This document shows positions 10,446 to 21,509 of a DNA stretch of 28,667 nucleotides, piece by piece (the stretch's first letter is position 1; every line of letters starts with the position of its first letter). Origin of the DNA: Conidiobolus incongruus B7586 (taxonomy: Eukaryota > Entomophthoromycota > Entomophthoromycetes > Entomophthorales > Conidiobolaceae); NCBI GenBank assembly GCA_000697335.1, contig JNEM01010559.1, positions 1-28,667 on the forward strand, read 5' to 3'. The position numbers and the translations under genes are program-made. The notes under the pieces were generated by a model that did not search any database, was not told the origin of the DNA, and was given only the letters and a program-made list of their open reading frames with translations.

Positions 10446-11400
10446 TCTCATGACAATATAATTAACCCTTGTATGTTTATTTTGATCAATTAATGTAAAA
10501 TCAGGTTATTTATTTGTTGAATTACACTTTGGAAAATTCAATAACTCATAAATTATCTAAAATAAAATATAGTCTTGCATTATTCAATTCTATTTTCTAA
10601 GCCAACAGGGAAAATATTGGTATCTATTGGCAAGCTGAATATCAGTTAATTTTTAATTTGAATTATACAATATCATATGAAAAGCTGTAAATTATAGAGA
10701 ACATTCAGATATTTTAGATCAAACTAAGTTGGGTATAATCAAGAATATTTAAATTTCTCCTACATATGCCTATTATGACTTTATTTAAAATCTGATGACA
10801 TGCTATTATAACATTAATTATGAGTTGGATGTATTAATTGATAATACTGATGTCAGCAAATTTGAAGGTTGTATTCATATATGAATTGTATCAATATGTT
10901 TGAGAAACTGAGATATTTAACCTATAGCCAGCCTCCTGGCTCGCTCTAATATTTATATCAAGATTAAACTAACAGATATCTACAAAATATATTTATATCA
11001 TCTAATTTGAATATTGTTTATGATTGCAAATTTTAATATTTATCATGAATATTATTAATAATACCCTTATTAAGTATACAAATCTATTCAATATTAGTGT
11101 ATTCAAAACAAAATTACAATATTCAATTAAATAACAATCACTTTCAGGATATATAAAATTTGATTAAAAGAAATTTTCTGATACTCTGTATTTTTAAATT
11201 TTGTAATTTCAGGAATTAATTAAACTTCTACAAAATTTAGCTATTGATTATAATGAGCAGAATATAACTTAAACAGATATCACATTAAGAATATTGCTCA
11301 AAGTAATAAGATGATAAAAAGTGACTTAAGGTATATAAGTAATTTAAGTTTCAGATTTAAATCAAAGGATAATGAAACAAGTATGAATTAATTTTGAATT
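10446..11400. other. AT-rich spacer downstream of receptor gene 2
   Basis: Nothing coding is seen. It contains one GC-rich hairpin, listed separately. Confidence 0.5.
10926..10941. other. GC-rich 6-bp hairpin
   Basis: AGCCAG, loop CCTC, CTGGCT: a perfect stem that stands out in AT-rich DNA about 520 bases past the stop of receptor gene 2. It has no run of T, and its role is unknown. Confidence 0.35.
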
Positions 11401-11460
11401 TGCAATAAGTTATCCAAATATACTAATTAATTATTAAATGCACAATTACTTTTATTTATA

Positions 11461-12351
11461 TTAATTAAAAAATCTTTCATAAAACCGAGCTCCTACTTCC
11501 TTATTTATTAGGAGCAGCAAAAATGAATTGACCAAAGGGTTAGAATTGATTAAAGCTGTGGCGACCATGTCAGCAATTGCTGATCTTTTAAGCTTGGTGA
11601 TAAGTTCATATAATTCCAAATATGTTTCGAATCCATTGGTAAGGAGATAAAAGGCTACAATAGCCAATATTTTTACAATTGCAAGAGATAAAGCTCTGTT
11701 ATTTTCTCTTATTTGCTCCGGTATGGCTATCTTAACGTTCCTTTTAACCCTTAAAGTCACAACTGAAATTGATATATATGAAAATATGACTGTCACGATA
11801 GATGCACAGTTCAGAATGCAAACCATGTAAAATATTATTAGACCTTCAGGCAACTCTGATGATACGAAGCAATAAATTCCTAATGAGTCTGGATGGATCG
11901 AATCTTCATAAGCACTATAAATGCCAACACCAAAATAAAATACTACTATAGAAGAAATTATGATGTACCAAACATAGCTAGGGATATAATATTCCAAAAC
12001 TATATTTGTAAACCTTTCAAAACTAACAATTGCTAGGAACCAAATAGAGCAGAATGTGGCACCTCCAGCGAAGAAATGGGCAAGTTTGCAGAACATTGGA
12101 AATTGGAATAGAAAATTGGGATTGATAGCTGTTGCAGTGGATTCAATCACCAAAGTCAAACAAGTAGCAAAATCTACAATCAATACAATCAAAACGAGGC
12201 GAATATTTGTTTTTCGATTATTTTTCAAGATTGGTCTCATGGATATAAAAATTAATATAATTATTGGTAACCCCAGAAGTCCAATGAATAAATTAAAGAG
12301 ACTTAATATGAGAGTATTCGTAGAATGTGGATTCGTCTCAATAGTATCCAT
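11461..12351 (-). CDS. Family A (rhodopsin-like) GPCR, array copy 2
   Basis: Intronless receptor, 296 residues from the ATG at 12351. The frame is open to an earlier ATG at 12420, but I reject that start. The 12351 Met aligns with the starts of the three sister proteins, keeps the AAAATGGA context, and the extra 23 codons would run into the promoter, close to the TATA box. Landmarks are D60 (2.50), C88 (3.25), S102 (3.39), E112-R113-F114 (ERF instead of DRY), W128, C161 in ECL2, E216-N-N-R at TM6, and N271-P272 with N275 at the usual Tyr7.53 site. The protein ends right after helix 8 (YERFFN), leaving almost no cytosolic tail. A possible poly(A) signal AATAAA lies only a few bases past the stop. 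It is closest in TM6 sequence to copy 1 and the pseudogene. The ligand is unknown. Confidence 0.92.
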   Translation of the reverse strand: MDTIETNPHSTNTLILSLFNLFIGLLGLPIIILIFISMRPILKNNRKTNIRLVLIVLIVDFATCLTLVIESTATAINPNFLFQFPMFCKLAHFFAGGATFCSIWFLAIVSFERFTNIVLEYYIPSYVWYIIISSIVVFYFGVGIYSAYEDSIHPDSLGIYCFVSSELPEGLIIFYMVCILNCASIVTVIFSYISISVVTLRVKRNVKIAIPEQIRENNRALSLAIVKILAIVAFYLLTNGFETYLELYELITKLKRSAIADMVATALINSNPLVNSFLLLLINKEVGARFYERFFN

Positions 12352-12423
12352 TTTGCATTTATTTAAAATTTCCGTGAGAAAATATAATTTTGATAGTGAT
12401 GAGATAATCATTACCATCACTAT

Positions 12424-12570
12424 TATTTATATCCAATATTTGTAGTAATAAGAATTTGTGGTTATAATTCCTGAGCCAAAAAAAAATTCGAGATTTGTTT
12501 AAGGAATGATATAGAACAATCAATTACCAATAAAGCTTTCCTAAATTAATAATCCCCCTCTTGAATTAGC
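12424..12570 (-). promoter_or_regulatory. Proximal promoter of receptor gene 2
   Basis: TATAAATA at 12424-12431, 73-80 bases before the ATG, within TATTGGATATAAATA, which resembles the TATA regions of genes 1 and 4. At the CCAAT-box distance (12491-12500, 140-149 bases upstream) the sequence reads AAACAAATCT, one base from a CCAAT core, so this box appears lost. A C-rich patch near 12552 may be what is left of the upstream GC box. Confidence 0.42.
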
Positions 12571-15500
12571 ATAATTGTTTTATAAATATTTAATATAAAT
12601 TATATAGAAATGTATATCCGCAAAAAAAATCATATTCTTTTAGTATTTAAAAAAATATTAAATAATATTTTGGTAAAATATGTTGTATATTTATTTAAAT
12701 TTTTGTAATTGATTTATTTAATAATTTCGAATTAAATGATTTAGTGGAATTTAATTTACCAATTTTGCTAATGCATAAAATTGTATACGAAAGTATTTTA
12801 ATTGTCTAGATTATATAATATAGATTCTTAAAAAATATGGTGGTTCATATTTAAATTCGATTATTTAACTGATTACACTTTTATTATTTGTTTGGAAAGA
12901 GTTTGTGAATCATAATGATTTATTTATATTTGAACTCGGATAACAAACTTTCGGGACATTATTTTGGTATTATTTAACGTTTCAAATATATTCAAAGTGC
13001 ATACTATTGAATATTGATCAATATTATTCAAATATATTAGTTCTGACATCAACTTAATAAATCCATTGATTTAAAAGCTTTCATTGTATATCAACGCATT
13101 CCTGAATAAAAAAATATTTAACATCATTGATAAATCAAATCCATATTTCAATTTTCTTCTCGTATCAATTGCGATATATATATTATTCAATATATATTTT
13201 GAATCATATCATTCTCTGCAGGTTCAGCAATAAGTTCGTCAAATTTACCTTATAAATTCGAAGTTCTTAATATTGTTTAAAAGTGGAGCCTATTTGCATA
13301 ACTTGACGCATTTATCAAATAAACAAGTACTTACGGATCATCCTCCGAGATTCGAATTTTGGAAATTTCTTAAAACTGATAAATAAATATTTTTTGATTT
13401 GAATTAGTTTCAATAACCAGTATTAACATAAATACTTATTATAACTATTGTTTAAATAAATATACTATCAATAATTTAACAACAAATTTATATTTAGTGA
13501 TAGAATATTTTAATTGGTATAATCAATGTAAACATTGTCTTGACTATCCAGCTTTCAAGATTGGGAAATAGAATATTAATACGGAAAATTAATATACAAT
13601 AAAAGATATTTCAGTGTTAATATTTATTCAAATTAATTTTGATCATTAAACTTTTAAATATTTGTATTTATATGCCATGTTTATTCTGTTCGCTTTATTG
13701 TCTGCTGAGTTTTCAAACTTGTTTTGAAATACACAATTTAAATATATTATTAATCAATAATATTCATTGAAAATGATATTAATTTTTGATTCTTCTAACT
13801 TACAAACCTTTATGTATTTTTAATTCAAACAATTATTGACATTGAAGTTACAATTATTGAATTTTGAAATAATTTTAATCAAATTAATATCAAATTTAAT
13901 TATGATAATTAATATATTTCAAGTATAAAAATATTATGAAAGATATTTAATAGTATCACATATCTAAAATATTATTTTATTATATATTTCAGGATATTGG
14001 AGATTGAATATTACTGATCATATATACTCAAATCTTCAAATACTTTTATTCAGTATTCCAAGTTATATAGGTAAAAGGATATATTGATAAATTTATTTTT
14101 CAAAAGTTATGAAACTTTTTTATCTAAGATTTTTGAAATGACAGATAAAATTTCGATGATTGTATGTGTGTAGTGACAAAAAAGTAAATAATTTTTGATA
14201 TTTCCGATAATTTGAGATTTTAATAGATATAATAGTTAAATGAAAAAATTAGAACAATGAAATTATAAATTAGGAATAAATATGTTTACAATTGATATAT
14301 ATATATATTTACAAAACTACCCTATTATAGGATTTCTTGCTTTCATAATATATAATCAATAATTAATTTCAAACTATATTACCCTTTGTAAACTTCTGTC
14401 ATGTTCTTGAGGGCAATATTGAAATTAAGAATATGATATCTGCTGAAACTAAACTAAAATTAAAAAATTAATTGACAATAGAGTTTATATAGTTCTGAGC
14501 TGAGTCCGTTAATATATTTCATATTTATACTTTAAAATTATAAAAATAGTCTCTGAAATATAATATAATTCTAATATTAAATATATTTTAAAATCAAGAT
14601 TCGCAAATATTAATGTTACTCAATATTATATTCAAAGAAATAATTATTGATGATAGTTGATTTGGTCTCCTATATATATCTGACTTTTTTAATTTAAGTT
14701 GTAAATATTACACAAAACTGTAATTAAAACAATCATCCAATAATTTCTACTTCTCTTATATTTTTAATTAATATGTCAATTTTCACTCAAAGTAATTTAT
14801 TGCATTGTTTTGAAAATTATATTTAGCACAATTACAAAATATATAAAATCACAATATATTCTAATTAGAATAGCAATTACAAGTATTTTTTGTCTCTAAT
14901 TATTATATAAATTATTTTTCTAATAAACGAAAATAAATACTTTGATATGGTTAATTCTAATAGAATTTAAATAATATTAAATAATTTCAATTTAAAATTT
15001 TCCTACTAAATATATTTATAGAGTTTTTTTCTTGATAATTAAAGTTATATTGACAAATTTTTCAATATTAATATCTGATCGATTAATATACCATTAAATA
15101 TTTCAAGCTAAAAAAATTAGGAATTATTCAAAACTAATATATCTAATAAGGAGGTTAAAAGATGCATTGTATTAGTAAATGTGTATTGTTTTTATATTTT
15201 ATTTAAAAATAATTGATATTTCGAAATTATAATTAGAATTAATATACCTCTGATGTCATGATAATGCTTATTCATTTGCTAATTTAAATGATACTATTGA
15301 ATAAAAAAATTATTTATTCAATAATTAAAAATCTCAGTTAGAAATATTTGAGACTATATATGGTAATTTTTAGTATGAAAATAATTACTTTTGGAAATTA
15401 TTCCATATTTCAAATAATTAAATTTCCAAAACTAGAATTTTCAAAACCTTTTAATTTTGACAAATTCTATGCTTAAAAATATTAGATCATTTCAAATTCA

Positions 15501-15900
15501 CATTAGATTATTTTAATCCAAATTGTAATTAAAAATAATGTCATTATATTGAGATATATAACCAAAAGTTAGTTGAATTACTCACATATATTATTTTTAA
15601 ATTCAAAACAATATTTCATTTAAGTCAATTCAAATATAAATATATATGTAATTTAAAATTTAATATCCTCTGATAAATGTTATTTAACATATTATAGGTA
15701 TAATTTTGATTTATCAAATTCTAGTATTAATTAGAAATTTGGAGAAATAAAGATAAAGATAATTTTTTATAGGTTGAAGTTTAAATAGATAACATTAGTT
15801 TTTTCACTAAATTATACTATATTCAAATTCAACACTCAACAATTTGAACAAATACAAGTTTAATTAGTATCATATGACTGATTTTTCCTAATAAGTATCC
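12571..15900. other. Long AT-rich spacer between receptor genes 2 and 3
   Basis: No supported gene in more than 3 kb. At about 12835-12847, ATATGGTGGTT resembles the block ATTTGGTGGTT near 8545 upstream of gene 1, so the duplicated flank may extend this far, but the E-box is absent. Several short A/T-rich open frames are chance. Confidence 0.55.
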
Positions 15901-15961
15901 CAGAGATAATTACAAAATGAGAAGATCACAATTAATAATTAATCAAGGAAACTTCCGTAAA

Positions 15962-16129
15962 TTATGGATAAACTTGAAAATGTAGATAGATAACAGTTGA
16001 ATTGAGATAAAGGGGAGTCAGATAGAATTTTGGATTGTTGAGGTACCTTATCACATCTGGTTCAAAAAGGTATTTTATATTAGTAATAGTATGCTTTGAT
16101 ATTATAATAGTTACAGAAGATGTTTTCAT
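15962..16129 (-). CDS. Short protein-like ORF in a GC-raised island
   Basis: A 55-codon minus-strand frame with Met start (MKTSSVTIIISKHTIT at its beginning, FEPDVIRYLNNPKFYLTPLY in its middle). It lies in a stretch, 15950-16235, richer in G+C than its flanks. Another minus frame further upstream, 16137-16235, is also protein-like, and a plus frame over 16111-16203 is open as well, so the coding strand is uncertain. It may be a fragment of a decayed gene or mobile element. No family is recognised. Confidence 0.25.
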   Translation of the reverse strand: MKTSSVTIIISKHTITNIKYLFEPDVIRYLNNPKFYLTPLYLNSTVIYLHFQVYP

Positions 16130-16235
16130 ATCAAGGGTCCGAATTTATTCCGAACCACATCCATAAGTGGATTGCTTTTAAATTAATGGGAAAGTTGGAT
16201 GGTTAATAAGGAGCGACCATCTCGTATAGCAAAAT

Positions 16236-16900
16236 TATATATTCAAATTTATAATATATTAGATAAATTCAATAAAACACTTGATATGATTTTGAATACT
16301 ATTTATTTAATAATACAATATATAAATCTGTATTAAATGATTTAGTTCTTTCTTAAAAAAATTTTAATGCTGAGATATTTTTATTTAGTAATTTGAAATT
16401 ATCTATTGAAATCCAATATTAAAAATTTTAAAAGAAATATAAGTTTAAATTTGATTATTGAAAATTGTTAATAAAATAAATCAGAATTATTGAAATAATA
16501 AAAATTTTATCAATAATATATTAAATTGTTTAAAATCCAGACAGTTTTACAAATTTACTCTAAGTCTATTATAGATATCCAATTAACTACAAAGATGATA
16601 TTTTATCATGATATTTTTGGAAATAGTGATATATTAGATAATTCAATTTCCTATATAGGTAATAATTTTAGTCCAAATATAGTTAGATAATTACCATAAA
16701 ATCTATCAATTTGAAAAAGATATGTTTAAAATGATATCATATTTCAAACTATGAGAAGTTATTCAGTTTCAACAATAAATTTCACCTCAAAAAACTCTAC
16801 GAGTTTAAATTTTGGGGATATGGTTCAATTGGTTATCAAATCAAGGATGATGATGTATATGAAGTGTTAGAGTAATTTCAGTAATTCAAAATGCTCCATC
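16236..16900. other. Spacer downstream of receptor gene 3
   Basis: AT-rich, no gene. A tRNA-like A-box string at about 16820-16836 is discussed under rejected items. Confidence 0.5.
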
Positions 16901-16970
16901 CTCATAAAATTTCAGAATAGGACCAAAGATGAATGTGACAGATGTAATCCAATTTCTAGTTTATAATATA

Positions 16971-16976
16971 TTTATT
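16971..16976 (-). terminator. Putative poly(A) signal of receptor gene 3
   Basis: AATAAA on the minus strand, 16 bases past the stop codon, in a 3' flank (about 16920-16992) that aligns with that of gene 1, for example AAAGATGAATGTGACAG against AAAGATAAATGTAACAG. Confidence 0.35.
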
Positions 16977-16992
16977 AAATAAAGATAAATTA

Positions 16993-17919
16993 TTAAACAT
17001 GACCGTTGTTTTGGTTATTTAATTTGTGATAGTAGAGGAATCGTTCATAAAACCTAGTTCCCACCTCCTTATTAATTAGTAAAAGCAAAATAGAATTGAG
17101 TAACGGGTTAGAGTTGATTAAAGCTGTAGCGATCATGTCAGCAGTTTCTGATCTGTTAAGTTTCGTGATAAGCTCATACAATATTAAATATGTCTCGAAA
17201 CTGTTCGTAAGTAGATAAATTGCTACAATAGCAAAGATTTTGACAAATGCAATCCTTATAGCACGATTGAAACCTGGTACTTGATCTTGGTTGACTATCT
17301 TGGTATTTCTTTTAACCTTTAACGTGACAAGAGCAATTGCAATATAAGAAAAAATAACGACCAGGATAGATGCACAATTCAGAAAACAAACCATATATAA
17401 TAATACACGACCTTCAGGCAGACTGGAAGATATGAAACAATAAACTCCTAATGCATCTGGATGAATGGAGTCCTTAAAAGCGCTATAAATGCCAATACCA
17501 AAGTAGAAAATGGTTATGAAAGTCATTAGGGCGTACCATACAATAGTTGGGATATACCATTCCAAAACGATATGAGTAAATCGTTCAAGACTAACAATTG
17601 CAAGGAACCAAATGGAACAAAATGTGGCACCTCCAGCAAAGAAATAAGCGAGTTTGCAGAATGTCGGATGTGCGAATAGAAAATCATGTTTAATTAATGT
17701 TGCCATTGATTCAACAACAAGTGTCAAACAAGTTGCAAAATCTACTAATAATACAATTAAAACCAGACGAATATTTGTTGTTTGATTATTTTTCAATATT
17801 GGCTTCATTGATATCAAAATCAGAATAGTAACCGGCAACCCTAGCAATCCGATTAATAAATTAATTAGACTTAATATTAAATTATACGTTGTATTCAATC
17901 CAGCTTCAGTAGAACCCAT
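16993..17919 (-). CDS. Family A (rhodopsin-like) GPCR, array copy 3
   Basis: Intronless 308-residue receptor with the same seven-helix layout as its sisters. Landmarks are D60 (2.50), C88 (3.25), S102 (3.39), E112-R113-F114, W128, C161 in ECL2, and N271-P272 with N275 in place of Tyr7.53. It differs from copies 1 and 2 at the start of TM6, which reads G216-F-N-R, so the acidic residue expected to pair with Arg3.50 is missing. The N-terminus has one N-glycosylation sequon (N9-T-T). The tail after helix 8 is longer (YYHKLNNQNNGHV), and its last five residues match sequence beyond the stop of copy 1. The start ATG is in AAAATGGG context, a TATA box lies 74-81 bases upstream and a CCAAT box 140-149 bases upstream. 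The ligand is unknown. Confidence 0.93.
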   Translation of the reverse strand: MGSTEAGLNTTYNLILSLINLLIGLLGLPVTILILISMKPILKNNQTTNIRLVLIVLLVDFATCLTLVVESMATLIKHDFLFAHPTFCKLAYFFAGGATFCSIWFLAIVSLERFTHIVLEWYIPTIVWYALMTFITIFYFGIGIYSAFKDSIHPDALGVYCFISSSLPEGRVLLYMVCFLNCASILVVIFSYIAIALVTLKVKRNTKIVNQDQVPGFNRAIRIAFVKIFAIVAIYLLTNSFETYLILYELITKLNRSETADMIATALINSNPLLNSILLLLINKEVGTRFYERFLYYHKLNNQNNGHV

Positions 17920-17992
17920 TTTCCATATATTAAATCGTAATTAAGGTTAGAACCAAAATTGATATTCATTAGATAATTATAACAAGCACAGG

Positions 17993-18116
17993 TATTTATA
18001 CCAATTTATTGTAATACAAAAAGTTCCATTTGATGTTATATTATGCAAGTCTAGTGTTTGATTGGTTTATAAAAGAATCTGAAAATAATCATTTTATCTA
18101 AGAAATGCGCCTCAAA
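17993..18116 (-). promoter_or_regulatory. Proximal promoter of receptor gene 3
   Basis: Minus-strand order towards the gene: TTTGAGGCGC at 18107-18116, CCAAT box AAACCAATCA at 18059-18068, and TATAAATA at 17993-18000. All boxes are at nearly the same distances as in gene 1. A run of seven C lies just upstream (18121-18127). Confidence 0.5.
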
Positions 18117-18388
18117 ACTACCCCCCCTTAATAAAAAAAATTTTATCAGATCAATTATTTATATAAAAAATTCAAACTAAAATTTTAAAAAAATTATTAT
18201 AAATGAATTAAAGTATTCAAAATTAATGCGCTAAATATATTTTTTAAAATGATAAAATGTTTAAATCACTTATTATTATAGTTTTTATTTATATCAATTA
18301 ATCCTTTATCAATCAAATTCCATAATTGTATCAAATTAAATGTATTCATTCAGAACATAATTTTCTCAAATTTTTTCCATGTAATAAA

Positions 18389-18394
18389 CATGTG
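18389..18394. promoter_or_regulatory. Conserved E-box upstream of receptor gene 3
   Basis: CATGTG, 470-475 bases before the start codon. The block CATGTGATGTTATCTTGAT, followed some bases later by GATACA, aligns with the flank of gene 1. Confidence 0.4.
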
Positions 18395-18449
18395 ATGTTA
18401 TCTTGATATATGGATACACTGCGAAAATTTTATGGTCCAAAATATCATT

Positions 18450-20680
18450 TGACTATTAAAACAGTTAAACAACATTAATTAGTTATATTCCTAGTTATTC
18501 AGATACAATAACTTGAAAACAGGATTTGGACTAGATTATTGGTTTCTTTAATATAATTATATTAATAATCGCTCATACTTGTTTTTACAAAATTTTAGTA
18601 TAAGTATTCGGAGGAATATATATTGGTTGATTTTGCTTTTAAATAGCATTTTTCACGTATGTATATATATTTTTTTAATAAAAATTTACAAAATACCCAA
18701 GCTATTGCATTCATACAAATCAATTTTTGAGTTTTTCTTCCAATATATTGTTTTTTTCAATTATTAATGCTTTAGATTATCTTTAAAAATTTGAATTTTA
18801 AATTTCCATTAAAATTAATCAATTATTCTAGTTAATATATTTAATATTTTAAGTTGAATTTATTTAGTTCCAAATCCTGATAAGAAGTGTATGTTGCATA
18901 CATAAATTAATCTTATGGGAATATATACTTATTATGAACAATATATAGATATTATGATGTTTTAATAAAATTATACTTACATTAGTATATTAAATGAAAT
19001 AACTCAATAAGTGACTTAATGTCCTAATTGTGCAATTAAATCATCAATATAATTGAAAATAAATTTGAAACATAATAACTATATTAATATTACGAACTCT
19101 CGATTTTTAATACATTACTTCACTTTTAACATTTGTATATCCTAATATTATGGAATGATAGTCATTTTTAGTCTGCAAGCATTAATAAATCTCCGGAATT
19201 TCCTAATTACTTTGTAATAGATTTTAAAATTTTGCTCAATTAATACTCAACTTTTATAATTAAATATGAGTTTTTTTTCATAGCTCAGTTATTCCGAATA
19301 GTACCATTTCTAATCACCTAAGTCTTTAGAAATATCTGATAGTACAGTATCACTTAAATATACAACTAAAATTTAATAGATTTATTATGTCAGTCACTCC
19401 AAATTCCCGAATATTTTAACTAAATATATTTAATTAATATTCCAATTTTAAAAATTTTTACATTATTAAAAAATAAAGATTTTTCTATTTGAATATCAGA
19501 ATTTAATATTTTTTACTTTCGAATCTAGAATAGAAATTCACTGTTGAACTATTTTAAAATATTTACCTATATATTAATTAAATTATATCAATTATTTTCA
19601 AAAATTGGCCATCAATATATTTGTTGATATTTTATCAACTAGGTAAACTCATCCTAATATAATAATATATGGATTTCATTCAATAATCGAATATATAAAT
19701 CTATTAATTTAATATTAAGGAGAATGTTTTGATATATCAATATTTTAATTTCTTTGCAATCCATCAACTTAACAGATTTTATAACACATTACATATTTAA
19801 ATTAGATAGTAAAACACAATGTATATCATTCAATTTTATATTTGTGTATCAGAATATGAAAGTCAAATCCGAAATGGAAAATCAAGCTGTCCTATACGAT
19901 ATCTATGTACTCAGTGGAACATTTAAAAATTCCACTTGATAAAATGTCAATATATCAAATTAATAAAATGATCAAAGAATAGTCTTGTTTATATTTGTTA
20001 ATTGATGTATTTTATATTATGAACCCATTCTTACATCGTTTTGCGTTAAATTTTGTTAAATGTAGCAGATTGAGTGTACCACTCAATTATATACGACTCA
20101 ATGACTTTTCAATATAATTTTAAATTAAATATATCCAATATAATAAAATATTCGCTATTTGATTAATTTTTTAGTAAAATGCTTATGTATTTCAAATATT
20201 CAAAGTAATTATAGAAAATATTATATAACTATATTTAACAGTGTGTCTATATTTAATGAGAATTAAGAAAATATAATTAATACATTCAATCGTAATTGTC
20301 TTTTATTAATATATATGTGAATGAAGATTCTTTGCCTGAAAACAAATATTTCGAAAATCACTCTCTTTTGAGAAATATTTTGAAAGAATATGAGTCCAAT
20401 TTAGTAAGAATTATTTCTTTTCCCAAAATTATCTCCACCCTCAATTATTACAAATGAATTGGTATAAAAAACTAATAATAATTAACAAAAAAATATCTCT
20501 TTATCATTATTTAACAATATTACTAAAGCTCTTATTTTATTTATATTTTATTAATGAAATTTTTTGCTACGTTGTCATAACTGATTCATACAGGTATTGA
20601 ATAGTGACGAGCTTGAGAATTGTAATAAAAACTCGAATTTTTAATTCCTTTATTTGATCAACTATAATATATAACTTTTT
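18450..20680. other. AT-rich spacer between receptor genes 3 and 4
   Basis: No supported gene. The 61- and 62-codon plus-strand frames at 18579-18767 and 19754-19939 have little to distinguish them from chance in this composition. Confidence 0.5.
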
Positions 20681-20733
20681 CGCCTAGAACTCTTCCTCTC
20701 ACACTATTAATTGGCAATTATTCATCTAAATCA

Positions 20734-20877
20734 CATTTCACCGAAATTTCCAAAGACACAACGCCAACTTACACAATTAAATCTATAAAAAAGCATCGAT
20801 AGTGCTAAAATTAATAGAATTACCGAATCGAAACCAGCTACTATAATGAAATGGATTTGATAATTTCCATTTAAAGC
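20734..20877 (-). pseudogene. Fragment of a membrane protein, possibly a decayed receptor
   Basis: A 48-codon minus-strand open stretch without a Met at its start. It holds one strong hydrophobic helix, FIIVAGFDSVILLILALSML, followed by FYRFN and a Cys/Trp-rich end. G+C is raised over its flanks. The spacing D-x(8)-L-x(2)-L-x-Y is shared with the hydrophobic stretch at 1186-1257, suggesting but not proving remnants of one family. It is not a copy of the main-array receptors. Confidence 0.3.
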
Positions 20878-20880
20878 TCA

Positions 20881-21440
20881 TTTTGTATTTTTATATATGA
20901 TTATTACCTTTATGTTAACTTGTATTTGAAAAATTGGGGTTAGTCTTTTAACTTAAATGCTTGACACTGATTTCGGTTTTATTTATTAATCCAATTATTT
21001 TGTGTGTATCTAATATTGATGATTAACTGTCATGTGGGTTAGAAAATCTAGTTCATATCTAAAATAATCTACCAAGCGAGTTAAACTCGTAGGACACATT
21101 TTAATTGGATACGACATTCAGTATAGTATCAAATATATGGTGTTAAAGTGATAAATTCTTAACAGGTGTGTTGCAATTTCGAAAAAAGGCGAATTTTGAG
21201 TAAATAAATTTGATAATATTTCCAGTTAAAATAGTTATCTCATTGCAAATAATAAAATGTAAACAAATTGTTATATTTTTAGAACTCAATTCTCATAAAA
21301 ATTGATACAAGTATCTTAAATAAATCAGATGATCACTGTCTTTATATTAAATTGAAATTTTTTAAATTAATTTATAATATTCAATAGTTTTAAAATTTAT
21401 AATAAAATTGAATCTATAAAAATCTATAAAGACATTATAA
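20881..21440. other. Spacer downstream of receptor gene 4
   Basis: No gene. A short perfect inverted repeat, CGAGTT-A-AACTCG, lies at about 21077-21089. A possible AATAAA poly(A) signal for gene 4 is on the minus strand at 21447-21452, 58 bases past its stop. Confidence 0.45.
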
Positions 21441-21509
21441 TTAAGCTTTATTCATAAATTAAAATAAAATAAATTAATATTGGTGTGATTTGCAAAAACA
21501 ATTAGAAAT

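Noticed and set aside
12352-12420. A 23-codon N-terminal extension of receptor gene 2 to an upstream ATG
   Set aside because: The sister proteins all start at the aligned internal Met with the same AAAATGG context, and the extension would begin within a few bases of the TATA box.
15145-15165. AAGGAGGT-like purine run followed by ATG
   Set aside because: A Shine-Dalgarno reading makes no sense in a eukaryotic nuclear genome, and no frame of length follows.
16111-16203. Short plus-strand stretch with a GSEF string, recalling retroelement integrases
   Set aside because: Only about 31 codons with no other domain signature. The opposite strand is equally open, so no element can be claimed.
16815-16900. 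tRNA-like A-box (TGGTTCAATTGG) downstream of receptor gene 3
   Set aside because: There is no matching B-box (GGTTCRANNCC) at the right distance and no cloverleaf can be drawn.
18579-18767. 62-codon plus-strand frame rich in Phe and Ile
   Set aside because: Hydrophobic bias comes from T-rich codons. It has no start context and no counterpart in the other array units.
19754-19939. 61-codon plus-strand frame with a somewhat balanced C-terminal half
   Set aside because: Too short, with no domain and no compositional contrast with its flanks beyond a few codons.
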